NCBI GenBank assembly: GCA_030040455.1
Contig: JASHTR010000269.1
Coordinates: 1-13,152 of the forward strand
Source of the DNA: Terriglobia bacterium
Lineage (GTDB): Bacteria > Acidobacteriota > Terriglobia > UBA7540
Direction: 5' to 3'
DNA: 13,152 nucleotides
The position numbers and the translations under genes are program-made. Under the pieces are notes generated by a model. The model saw nothing but the letters and a program-made list of their open reading frames with translations. It had not been told where the DNA came from and ran no database searches. Positions 6,390 to 13,152 of the stretch are shown piece by piece (positions within the stretch are counted from its first letter, which is position 1; each line of letters starts with the position of its first letter).

Positions 6390-8812
6390 TAATTCGGAGG
6401 TCCGGCGGCGGGACGCGCAAAGGCAACTTCACGCGCGGGTCGGCTGGGCTCGGTCGGGACGGGATCCTTGGCAAGCGCCCGTTCCAGGGCCTCGCTGATC
6501 GTCTTCACGTAGGTGAGCTGGAGTTCCCCCAGCAATTCAGGAGGCAAATCCTCGCGCGCGTTCGGCTCGTTTTCAGCCGGTAGCAGCACTTCCTGGATAC
6601 CAGCGCGCTTCGCCGCCAGCACTTTTTCCTTGATGCCGCCGACGGGCAGAACCTGGCCGCTCAGCGTGATTTCCCCCGTCATCGCCAGGCGCTCGCGCAC
6701 GGGACGGGCAGAAAGCGCAGAGACGAGCGCCGTCACCATGGTCACGCCGGCCGAGGGACCGTCCTTGGGGATGGCGCCGGCCGGCACGTGGAAATGGATG
6801 TCGTAGGACTGGAAAAAATCCGGATCGATGTCGTAATCCGACGCGTGACCGCGCACCCAGGCCAAAGCCGCCTGCATGGACTCCTGCATCACCTGCCCCA
6901 CGTGGCCGGTCATGGTGAAATTCTTGCCGCCCTTCATCACGCTGGCTTCGACGAAAAGCACGTCTCCGCCCGTCGGGGTCCAGGCAAGCCCCACGGCCAC
7001 GCCCGGCCGGCGCGTGCGCTCCACAATTTCCGTTTCCAGGCGGAAGCGCGGCACGCCCAGAAATTCCTGCACGTTCTCCGGGGTGACCACCCGTTTTTCC
7101 GGTTTGCCCTCGGCCACGAGGCGCGCCTGCTTGCGGCAGAGCGTTGCGATCTCGCGCTCGAGGTTTCGCACGCCCGCTTCGCGCGTATAGTGCTGGATGA
7201 TGTAGGCAAGGGCTTCGCGGGTGAACTCAATCTGTTCAAGATTCCGAATGCCATGCTCTTCCGTCTGCTTGGGGATCAAGTGGCGGATGGCGATCTGCAC
7301 CTTTTCCTCCTCGGTGTATCCCTGGAGCTCGAGAACTTCCATGCGGTCAAGCAGGGGCGGCGGAATGGTATCGAGCACGTTGGCGGTGCAGATGAAGAGA
7401 ACCTTGGAAAGATCGAACTGAACGTCCAGGTAGTTATCCCTGAAAGTCGAGTTCTGCTCCGGATCGAGGACTTCGAGCAGCGCCGACGAAGGGTCGCCAC
7501 GAAAGTCGCGCCCGACTTTATCCACCTCGTCCAGCACGAATACCGGATCGCGCGATTCGGCGCGCCGGACGCCTTGAATAATCTGGCCGGGCAGAGCTCC
7601 GATGTAGGTGCGCCGATGGCCGCGGATTTCGGCTTCGTCATGAATGCCACCGAGCGACATACGCACGAATTTGCGGTCCAGCGACTTAGCGATGGACTTG
7701 GCCAGGGAGGTTTTTCCCACTCCGGGCGCTCCCACAAAGCACAGGATGGGACCTTTCAATTGCGGTTTCAGTTGCAGCACGGCAAGATAGTCCAAAATGC
7801 GTTCTTTCACCTTTTCAAGGTCGTAGTGATCGGTGTCGAGGATCTCGCGGGCTTTGCGGAGATCCACTTTGAGTTCGCTGACCTTGTTCCACGGCAGCAC
7901 CACGAGCCAATCGAGATAGGTGCGCGTGACGTGATAGTCGGCCGCGGCAGGAGACATCTTGGCCAGCCGGCCGAGCTCGCGCAACGCCTCCTTCTTGGCT
8001 TCTTCGGTCATGCCGGCGGCTTCAATTTTTTGCCGCAGCTCCTCAACTTCGTGCTGCTCGTCGGCTTCGCCCAGCTCTTTCTGGATGGCCTTCATCTGCT
8101 CGCGGAGGTAATATTCGCGCTGGCTTTGGGTGACCTGGTCCTGCACGTCCGACTGGATCTTGGAGCGAATCTGCTGCACTTCCATCTCCCGCGCGAGGTG
8201 CCGGTTGAGCCGCTCGAGGCGCGCCGTGAGGTCCAGGCTTTCCAGCAGCTCCTGCTTCTCAATGTTCGAGATGGAAGGGAGGTTGGCGGCAATGAAGTCC
8301 GCCAGGCGTGATGGATCATCAATGTTCATCACGACGGTCTGGAGATCGTCCGAGAGGCCGGGAGAAAGCTGGACGACCTGTTGAAAAAGCGAGGTGACGC
8401 TGCGCACCAGGGCGTCAAAGCCGGGCGAGTTTTCAGACGGCATCACGTCATCGAGGGATTTTACCCGCGCGTGAAGATAAGGCTCCATGCCCACAATCTC
8501 TTCAACCGCAATGCGCTGCAGACCCTCAACAAAGATGAATAGATTCTGGCTGGGCAGCTTGATGATCTTGTGGATGTAGGCGGCGGTGCCGATCTGGTAG
8601 AGATCGACCGGCTGCGGGTTATCCACCCGGGGGTCGCGCTGGGCTACGACGCCGATGAACTTCTCATCGTCCTTGAGATCGCTCACGAGCTTCAGCGAGC
8701 TTTCCCGGCCTACTGTCAGCGGCAGGATCGCGTTGGGAAACAGAACCGTTTCCCGTACCGGGAGAATCGGCAGCTCCGAGAAGTCGCTGGGTTTTTTGTT
8801 GATGGTTGCCAT
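6389..8812 (-). CDS. lon: ATP-dependent Lon protease (LonA, cytoplasmic)
   Basis: Lon is the hexameric AAA+ serine protease that removes misfolded and short-lived regulatory proteins. The 807-residue length is typical of LonA. The N-terminal substrate-recognition domain begins with [13 protein letters not shown] (about 14-26) and leads into a long coiled-coil region (about 190-265). The ATPase module has Walker A GAPGVGKT (361-368) and Walker [10 protein letters not shown] (424-432). The protease domain has the catalytic serine S687 in PKDGPSAGV and the partner lysine K730 in GGIKEK, giving the same 43-residue spacing as S679/K722 in E. coli. The C-terminal tail (about 783-807) is Pro/Ala-rich and variable. 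The ATG has two possible Shine-Dalgarno sequences, AAGGA three bases upstream and GAGG ten bases upstream. Both touch a small leader hairpin. The stop overlaps the start of rnr, so this is the first gene of a lon-rnr operon and is divergent from the MscS-type gene. Confidence 0.98.
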   Translation of the reverse strand: MATINKKPSDFSELPILPVRETVLFPNAILPLTVGRESSLKLVSDLKDDEKFIGVVAQRDPRVDNPQPVDLYQIGTAAYIHKIIKLPSQNLFIFVEGLQRIAVEEIVGMEPYLHARVKSLDDVMPSENSPGFDALVRSVTSLFQQVVQLSPGLSDDLQTVVMNIDDPSRLADFIAANLPSISNIEKQELLESLDLTARLERLNRHLAREMEVQQIRSKIQSDVQDQVTQSQREYYLREQMKAIQKELGEADEQHEVEELRQKIEAAGMTEEAKKEALRELGRLAKMSPAAADYHVTRTYLDWLVVLPWNKVSELKVDLRKAREILDTDHYDLEKVKERILDYLAVLQLKPQLKGPILCFVGAPGVGKTSLAKSIAKSLDRKFVRMSLGGIHDEAEIRGHRRTYIGALPGQIIQGVRRAESRDPVFVLDEVDKVGRDFRGDPSSALLEVLDPEQNSTFRDNYLDVQFDLSKVLFICTANVLDTIPPPLLDRMEVLELQGYTEEEKVQIAIRHLIPKQTEEHGIRNLEQIEFTREALAYIIQHYTREAGVRNLEREIATLCRKQARLVAEGKPEKRVVTPENVQEFLGVPRFRLETEIVERTRRPGVAVGLAWTPTGGDVLFVEASVMKGGKNFTMTGHVGQVMQESMQAALAWVRGHASDYDIDPDFFQSYDIHFHVPAGAIPKDGPSAGVTMVTALVSALSARPVRERLAMTGEITLSGQVLPVGGIKEKVLAAKRAGIQEVLLPAENEPNAREDLPPELLGELQLTYVKTISEALERALAKDPVPTEPSRPAREVAFARPAAGPPN

Positions 8813-8818
8813 GGGTCC

Positions 8819-8837
8819 TTAACCTCATCCGGGTTAA
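8819..8837 (-). promoter_or_regulatory. Hairpin overlapping the lon ribosome binding site
   Basis: On the lon mRNA, TTAACC (8837-8832) pairs with GGTTAA (8824-8819) around a 7-base loop. The second arm contains the GG of the GAGG Shine-Dalgarno and the AA of the AAGGA Shine-Dalgarno, so folding would partly hide the ribosome binding site. The stem has four A-U and two G-C pairs, weak enough to melt on warming, which would suit a heat-induced protease. A thermosensor role is an inference, and a 6-bp stem may be chance. Confidence 0.35.
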
Positions 8838-8856
8838 CGCGCAGGCTTCCTTTTTC

Positions 8857-8873
8857 CCCGGCACCCTGCCGGG
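8857..8873. repeat. Short GC-rich inverted repeat in the lon leader
   Basis: The arms CCCGGC and GCCGGG pair perfectly around a 5-base centre, about 45-60 bases before the lon ATG. On the lon strand it is followed by an A-run, not a T-run, so it is no terminator. A poor promoter-like pair for lon (TTGGCT at 8913-8908 and TATGCT at 8888-8883, 19-base spacer) lies just upstream, which would put this hairpin at the 5' end of the mRNA. Confidence 0.3.
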
Positions 8874-9094
8874 CACTTGCCAAGCATACTTTAATTCACG
8901 TCAAAATAGCCAACCCTGCTTTAGATGCGCGGTCCAGCCTCCATGATTCGAAGCGCGTCTGCCTTTGGGAGAGGCTTTTCATTTTTTCATTGAACCTTCT
9001 GAGGCATCGCGTCACGGCCGGGTTCCCAGTTGCGCCTGGAAACGGGCGCACGGTATCCTCAGAAACCGACACGCTACCCAAGGAGATTGCCACG

Positions 9095-10210
9095 ATGTTG
9101 CTCTGGAAGGAAGGGCCCAAAGCTCCCACGATAAGCCGTCTGCTTCATCTTACGCCCAAGCTGGTAACGCTGCTTTCCATCCCTGTAGCTCTCATGGTCG
9201 CGGTGGCCGTCGGATATCTATTGAGACGCTTCTTCCACCGGTATCGCGAGAAGGCGCGCACCACTTTCGGGGAGGTGTGCTTTGCCGTGCTGGAAGCAAT
9301 GCCCATTCCACTGCTGCTGCTGGCGGCAGTGGATACGATCATTGAAGTGGTTCCGCTCCCTCACCGCTATCAGCACGCCGGCTCGGAGATCGTATTTTCC
9401 GCCGTGGTGGTGGTGATTTTTCTTTTCTTCACCAAAGGCGCGATTGCTTTCATGCAACGGCTGACGCAGCGCGAGCCGAGCTACGAGCGCATTACGCAGC
9501 CGGTCACGTTTATCATCCGCCTGGTCTTCGTCATTCTGGCCGTCATCATCATCCTCGAAAATCTGGGCATCCACCTGACGGCCGTCTGGACGACGCTTGG
9601 CATCGGCAGCGTTGCTGTCGCCCTGGGCCTGCAGGAGACGCTCAGCAACGCCTTTGCCGGCTTGTACATTATGGCGGACCAACCCGTAAGCACGGGAGAT
9701 TACGTGATGCTTGATTCGGGGCAGGAAGGTTACGTGGTGCGGATTGGGTGGCGGGCCACTTCCTTGCGCACGCTGGGCAATAACATCATCTTCGTGCCCA
9801 ACGCCAGCATGGCTAAAGCCGTTATCACGAATTTCTCGCGCCCCGAAGACCGCATGTCCTTAAGCATCCCGGTGAGCGTCGCCTACGGCACTGACCCTAA
9901 TCGTGTGGAACGCGTGCTTCTGGAAATTGCAGAACAGGCGGCTCGCGACGGTCTTGAAGGCTTGCTGGCTCGCCCGGAGCCCAGCGTCCGTTTTATACCC
10001 GGCTTTGGAGCTTCTTCGCTGGACTTCTCACTGGGCGTTCAGGTGCGCCGCTTTGTGGACCAGTACCTGGTGCAAAGTGAATTGCGCAAAAGGATTGTGG
10101 CGCGGTTTGCGACGGAAGGGATTGAGATGCCGTTTCCCACACGAACGCTGCTGTTGGATAAATCGCTTCTCGAGTCGTTGCGGGACCGGATGTTGAAGCC
10201 GCCCGGTTAG
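9095..10210 (+). CDS. MscS-family small-conductance mechanosensitive channel
   Basis: This membrane channel should open under membrane tension and release osmolytes on hypo-osmotic shock. The 371-residue product has about five hydrophobic segments (about 22-43, 60-85, 97-118, 135-155 and 160-190). This makes it longer than minimal MscS and similar in layout to the five-helix YnaI/YbdG type. The last segment, GIGSVAVALGLQETLSNAFAGL, is the glycine/alanine-patterned pore helix. It is followed by the MscS beta domain (about 195-255) with the DQPVSTGDYV, RIGWRATSLRTLGNN and IIFVPNA segments. An alpha/beta cytoplasmic cage domain (about 258-350) ends the protein. The reading frame is open far upstream, antisense to lon. 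I chose the ATG at 9095 because AAGGAG (9080-9085) lies nine bases before it and the protein then begins just before the first helix. It is divergent from lon with a 282-bp spacer. Confidence 0.92.
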   Translation: MLLWKEGPKAPTISRLLHLTPKLVTLLSIPVALMVAVAVGYLLRRFFHRYREKARTTFGEVCFAVLEAMPIPLLLLAAVDTIIEVVPLPHRYQHAGSEIVFSAVVVVIFLFFTKGAIAFMQRLTQREPSYERITQPVTFIIRLVFVILAVIIILENLGIHLTAVWTTLGIGSVAVALGLQETLSNAFAGLYIMADQPVSTGDYVMLDSGQEGYVVRIGWRATSLRTLGNNIIFVPNASMAKAVITNFSRPEDRMSLSIPVSVAYGTDPNRVERVLLEIAEQAARDGLEGLLARPEPSVRFIPGFGASSLDFSLGVQVRRFVDQYLVQSELRKRIVARFATEGIEMPFPTRTLLLDKSLLESLRDRMLKPPG

Positions 10211-10327
10211 AACCCGGAGCTGTTCGCGCCGACGACAAGCCCTTCCGGGTGAATCGCCTTGGGTTAAGCCCGCGCTTTGACTGTCCGCGGAGGGAGCTTC
10301 ATGAACGATCCAGGTTAAAAGCCCGCA
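10211..10327. other. Convergent spacer with a weak long-loop inverted repeat
   Basis: The spacer separates the MscS-type gene from the 3' end of the hydroxylase operon. It has ACCCGGA (10212-10218) and TCCGGGT (10244-10250), which can pair over seven bases with a 25-base loop. There is no T-tract on either strand. It may help end transcription from one or both sides, but this is not a convincing intrinsic terminator and I see no other one. Confidence 0.3.
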
Positions 10328-10546
10328 TCACGGCGCTTCAAAACAACCGCGGCCGCTTCGGCACCCGTCAAGGTGAGCAACCTCGCCGTCCGGACCGAGA
10401 CAATTCTGCGTGTGCGCGCACCAGTAAATTCCGCTGCCAGAGTCTTCCATGCGGAAAGGCTCGCCCACGTCAATGAACATTTCTTTGCAGCGAAGGCGCT
10501 GGCAGTATTCCGGATTGGCTCGGGAAGGACTTGGATTCTCCGTCAT
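10328..10546 (-). CDS. Small six-cysteine protein coupled to the molybdenum hydroxylase operon
   Basis: This is a 72-residue soluble protein of no family I recognise. There is no signal peptide or membrane segment. Six cysteines form three pairs: C15 and C20 (C-X4-C), C43 and C49 (C-X5-C), and C62 and C68 (C-X5-C). Each pair sits in a distinctive context: YCQRLRCKEMF, YWCAHTQNCLGPDG and GCRSGRGC. H45 and H58 could add metal ligands. The ATG overlaps the stop of the FAD subunit as ATGA, and AAGGAGG (10553-10559) lies six bases before it, the strongest ribosome binding site in the window, so the gene is very probably translated and co-expressed with the hydroxylase. Plausible roles are an iron-sulfur or zinc protein, an electron-transfer partner, or a maturation factor; these are inferences. 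A longer in-frame extension to 10822 is only antisense-frame noise inside the FAD gene. Confidence 0.8.
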   Translation of the reverse strand: MTENPSPSRANPEYCQRLRCKEMFIDVGEPFRMEDSGSGIYWCAHTQNCLGPDGEVAHLDGCRSGRGCFEAP

Positions 10547-11529
10547 GCTGCACCTCCTTGAACGGCCTGCAGGATCGCCCGCTTCACCGCCACGCGGGTG
10601 AGTTGGACCTTGTAGCTGTTCATACTGAGCGGCGTCGCCTTGCTGACGGCAGCTTCGCCGGCGGCCATCGCTGTTTCTTCGTTGACGCTCTTGCCTTCCA
10701 GCGCTTGGCCGGCTTCGGGCGACAACCACGGCACGGGGGCAACGTGTCCCAGCACCACACGGGCGTGGCTCACCGTGTCGCCATTCATGCGTAGCACCAC
10801 GGCCGCCGCGGCCAACGGCCAATCCATCGCTTCCTTCTGGCGCACTTCGTAAACAGCGCCGCGCGCGCTGCCCGGAGAGGGAACCAAAATTTCTGTCAGG
10901 ATTTCATTCGGATGCAGCGTATGTTCTCTCTCTCCCGGCCGGGTGGGCGTGGCATAGAGTTTTTCCAGAGGGATTTCCCGCTCGCCCGCCGGGCCTTCAA
11001 GCATCACGCGCGCCTTCATCGCAATCAGGATGGGAGCCATCATCGAAGGGCTCACAAAGTACGCCGGGCCCGCATTGCCCAGGATCGCGTGATAGCGATT
11101 GTCGCCGTCCGGCACGAGCGACTTGCCATCGTGTTGAGCGAGCAAGCCATAGCCCAGGCGGAAATACCAGCAGCGTGGCCGCTGCAACAATTCCCCGCCG
11201 ACCGTGCCCATATTGCGCAGTTGCTCGCTGCGAACGTAGTCCGCAGATTGGAGGAGTGCGGGGTAATGCTGCTTGACGAGGTCGTGCGCCATCAGCTCGC
11301 GGAGGGTGGCCGTCGCGCCGATCCGCAGTTCCTTCGCCGAGGCTTTGATCCGGCCGAGGTCGGAGATATGCTTCAGGCTCACCAGGCGCTTCGGTCGAAC
11401 CGCGCCGTCCTTCACGCAACTAATCAAATCCGTGCCGCCCGCAAGGACCTCCGTCTCTCCCCACTCTCCTGCGAGCAAGCTTACCGCTTCCTTCGTGCTG
11501 GTCGGGCTTGCATATTCAAAGCGTTCCAT
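10543..11529 (-). CDS. FAD-binding subunit of a xanthine dehydrogenase-family molybdenum hydroxylase
   Basis: This is the medium subunit of a three-part molybdenum hydroxylase (CoxM/YagS/HcrB type), which takes electrons from the iron-sulfur clusters through FAD. The 328-residue product matches the usual length. LAGGTDLI (29-36) is the FAD-pyrophosphate loop, RNMGTVGGELLQR (105-117) is the second FAD loop, and RCWYFR (119-124) and YHAILGN (146-152) mark the YagS-like branch. The C-terminal CO_deh_flav_C domain spans about 222-326. I chose the ATG at 11529. It has AAAGGAGG (11541-11548) 11 bases upstream and starts one base after the stop of the molybdopterin subunit; a longer frame to 11607 would only overlap that gene. 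Only two cysteines are present (C38, C120). The [4Fe-4S] ligand set of PaoB (YagS) and HcrB is therefore not complete, although the surrounding sequence resembles theirs. The substrate of the complex is unknown. Confidence 0.93.
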   Translation of the reverse strand: MERFEYASPTSTKEAVSLLAGEWGETEVLAGGTDLISCVKDGAVRPKRLVSLKHISDLGRIKASAKELRIGATATLRELMAHDLVKQHYPALLQSADYVRSEQLRNMGTVGGELLQRPRCWYFRLGYGLLAQHDGKSLVPDGDNRYHAILGNAGPAYFVSPSMMAPILIAMKARVMLEGPAGEREIPLEKLYATPTRPGEREHTLHPNEILTEILVPSPGSARGAVYEVRQKEAMDWPLAAAAVVLRMNGDTVSHARVVLGHVAPVPWLSPEAGQALEGKSVNEETAMAAGEAAVSKATPLSMNSYKVQLTRVAVKRAILQAVQGGAA

Positions 11530-11530
11530 T

Positions 11531-13152
11531 TCAGGCCACACCTCCTTTGGCGAGCGCCGCCAGTACCTTTTCCGGCGTAACGGGCAGCGTGGGGATGCGC
11601 ACCCCAATAGCGTTGGCCACGGCGTTGGAAATTGCGGCTCCGGGTGAAATGACCGGCGGCTCGCCCAGGCCGATCACGCCCCGCTCGTCATATCCCGGCC
11701 CGGTCATCATGTGCACTTTCAGCTCGCCGATATCCCCAATGCCAGCAAGCTTGTAAAACTCCATGTTCGGATTCAACATGCGTCCGAGCGTATTATCCAT
11801 GATCTTCTCTTCGAAAAGGCTGTAACAGGTGCCCATGATAAACGCTCCATAGCACTGGCTTTCCGAGGTCTTCAAATCAATGACCAGGCCGCAATCCTGG
11901 GCAATACACATGCGGTTGATCTTTACCAGGCCCGTCTCCGTATCCACCGAAACATCCGCCGTCAAGGCTCCGCCCACGCCGCTCGAGCCGAGCATGCATT
12001 GGCCGGGGTTCTTGCCGTGCGCCTGAATCGTCTTCACGCCCAGCTTGCGGCAGGCCTGTTTCCAAGTGATGCTTTTGGAAGAATCTCCCTTGGCCTGAAT
12101 CGTGCCGTTGACCGCCACCAACTGATCCGCCGGCACGCCGAGGCTCGGCGCCACCACCGCCGACAACTGCTCCAGGGCGTCCACGGAAGCGCGCCGCGTG
12201 GAAGCGGAAACACCGCCCACCGTGGTGCTTCCGCCGGAGGGACCGTCGTAAGGATAACGGCTGTCTCCAATTTTTACAGTCACCGCCTCCACCGGCAGGC
12301 CGAACGTCTCAGCGGCGACAATGGCGATCACGGTGCGCGTGCCGGTGCCCAGATCCTGGCTCCCAAGCTCCGCCGTCACCGTGCCATCCGGCTGGATGGT
12401 CACGAGGCAGTTGCTGGTGTGGCCGCGACCGCCCCAGGTGTGGATGCTCACGCCCAGGCCGCGCTGGATGTGCCCGGAGGTTTTCTCGCCCCGCGGATGC
12501 CAGTATTTTGACCATTCCGACATTTCCGCGACCTTTTGTAATTCTTCCTTGTAGACTTTGCCGCGGTTCTCTGAAGCCAGGTCCGCATTCTTCATTAAAA
12601 GTTGAAGCGGGTCCATATTGAGCTTTGCCGCAAGATCGTCGAGGGGAGCCATCGTGAGCATAGCGGCTTGTGGATGGTTGGGCGCGCGCCAGGCACGTGC
12701 CGGTCCGATGTTGGTAAAAATGAAGGTATGCCGCCGGACGCGGTTGGGAATATCGAGCACGTAGGGGATGGGAAGAACACCGCTTGGTCCCGGCCCGCCG
12801 GTTCCCCAGCAATCCGATTCCCAGCCCACCAGCGTGCCATCTTTCTTGGCGCCAACTTTAACGTGCGCAAAACCCGAAGGACGACACCCCGCTACTTCAA
12901 GCTCCGAGCTCCGCTCCAACAGATACTTCACGGGTTTCCCCGCCTGCTTCGCCAACTGCGCCGTCACCGCGCCCCAACGATCCATCTGAAACTTGCTTCC
13001 GAAGCCGCCGCCAACGTAACGGCAAATCGACTCCACGTTGTTTGCCGGAATACTGAGAGCTTCTGCGAATTGACCGGGCAGCGCGGAAACGCCTTGAGTC
13101 GAGGAAAACGTGCGGATACTCTGCGGTCCAACCCACTCGACAACGTGACCGT
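11531..13152 (-). CDS. Molybdopterin-binding (large) subunit of a xanthine dehydrogenase-family hydroxylase, 5' end missing
   Basis: This is the catalytic subunit that binds the molybdenum-cytosine-dinucleotide or molybdopterin cofactor and hydroxylates an aldehyde or N-heterocycle. The 539 C-terminal residues are visible; the reading frame stays open to the right edge, and the N-terminal domain with the true start lies outside. Visible motifs are GGGFGSK (about 47-53), RAWRAPNHPQ (about 152-161, the active-site arginine loop equivalent to the FRGFG region of bovine XDH), GSQDLGTGTRT (about 263-273) and the GGSTTVGGVSAST loop (about 306-318). GLGEPPVISPGAAI near the C-terminus carries the catalytic glutamate at about residue 497. 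RAPN in place of RGFG or RGAG places it nearer the YagR/aldehyde-oxidoreductase-like branch than true xanthine dehydrogenase. One base separates its TGA from the FAD-subunit ATG. The small 2Fe-2S subunit is not downstream and is expected upstream, off the window. Confidence 0.93.
   Translation of the reverse strand, partial: GHVVEWVGPQSIRTFSSTQGVSALPGQFAEALSIPANNVESICRYVGGGFGSKFQMDRWGAVTAQLAKQAGKPVKYLLERSSELEVAGCRPSGFAHVKVGAKKDGTLVGWESDCWGTGGPGPSGVLPIPYVLDIPNRVRRHTFIFTNIGPARAWRAPNHPQAAMLTMAPLDDLAAKLNMDPLQLLMKNADLASENRGKVYKEELQKVAEMSEWSKYWHPRGEKTSGHIQRGLGVSIHTWGGRGHTSNCLVTIQPDGTVTAELGSQDLGTGTRTVIAIVAAETFGLPVEAVTVKIGDSRYPYDGPSGGSTTVGGVSASTRRASVDALEQLSAVVAPSLGVPADQLVAVNGTIQAKGDSSKSITWKQACRKLGVKTIQAHGKNPGQCMLGSSGVGGALTADVSVDTETGLVKINRMCIAQDCGLVIDLKTSESQCYGAFIMGTCYSLFEEKIMDNTLGRMLNPNMEFYKLAGIGDIGELKVHMMTGPGYDERGVIGLGEPPVISPGAAISNAVANAIGVRIPTLPVTPEKVLAALAKGGVA

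Noticed and set aside
6788..8311. Plus-strand 507-residue frame
   Set aside because: It is antisense to lon, whose Walker and Ser-Lys motifs are intact; long antisense frames are common in GC-rich genes.
8570..9094. N-terminal extension of the MscS-type frame
   Set aside because: It is antisense to the lon start and adds no helix or domain; the ATG at 9095 has a good Shine-Dalgarno.

Overview
The window is 13,152 bases of gene-dense bacterial chromosome with GC-rich coding sequence and two AT-richer spacers. The gene content suits a soil or freshwater Gram-negative heterotroph: a PEP-CTERM protein, two APC-family amino-acid permeases, a Lon–RNase R operon, an MscS-type channel and a molybdenum hydroxylase operon. 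The FAD-subunit style and the PEP-CTERM protein with a sigma-54-like promoter make Acidobacteriota my best guess. No rRNA or marker gene is present to prove this, so it is an inference. I saw no tRNA, CRISPR array, insertion sequence or phage gene.

Layout. (1) 1–845, minus strand: an APC permease cut off by the left edge and starting at TTG. (2) 846–1250: a spacer with a perfect 9-bp inverted repeat and a strong intrinsic terminator. (3) 1251–1898, minus: a 215-residue secreted PEP-CTERM protein. (4) 1899–2533: a 635-bp divergent regulatory region. It holds a near-consensus -24/-12 (sigma-54) promoter facing the PEP-CTERM gene and, about 140 bp upstream of that, a perfect 13-bp-arm palindrome in the usual place for an activator site. 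(5) 2534–3937, plus: a second, unrelated APC permease. (6) 3945–8812, minus: lon followed by rnr, joined by a one-base TAATG overlap. (7) 9095–10210, plus: an MscS-family channel divergent from lon. (8) 10328–13152, minus: a molybdenum hydroxylase operon running in from the right edge. Its order is molybdopterin subunit (partial), FAD subunit, then a 72-residue six-cysteine protein whose start overlaps the FAD stop as ATGA and which has a very strong Shine-Dalgarno.

How the genes work together. Lon and RNase R are the protein and RNA quality-control enzymes and look co-translated. The hydroxylase subunits form one complex whose 2Fe-2S subunit would lie upstream, outside the window. The small cysteine-rich protein looks like an undescribed accessory of that complex. 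The PEP-CTERM gene is a single-gene unit with its own terminator and an apparent sigma-54/enhancer-binding-protein control region. The exosortase and any PrsK/PrsR-type regulators are not in the window.

The two most interesting points are the small cysteine-rich protein and the control region of the PEP-CTERM gene.
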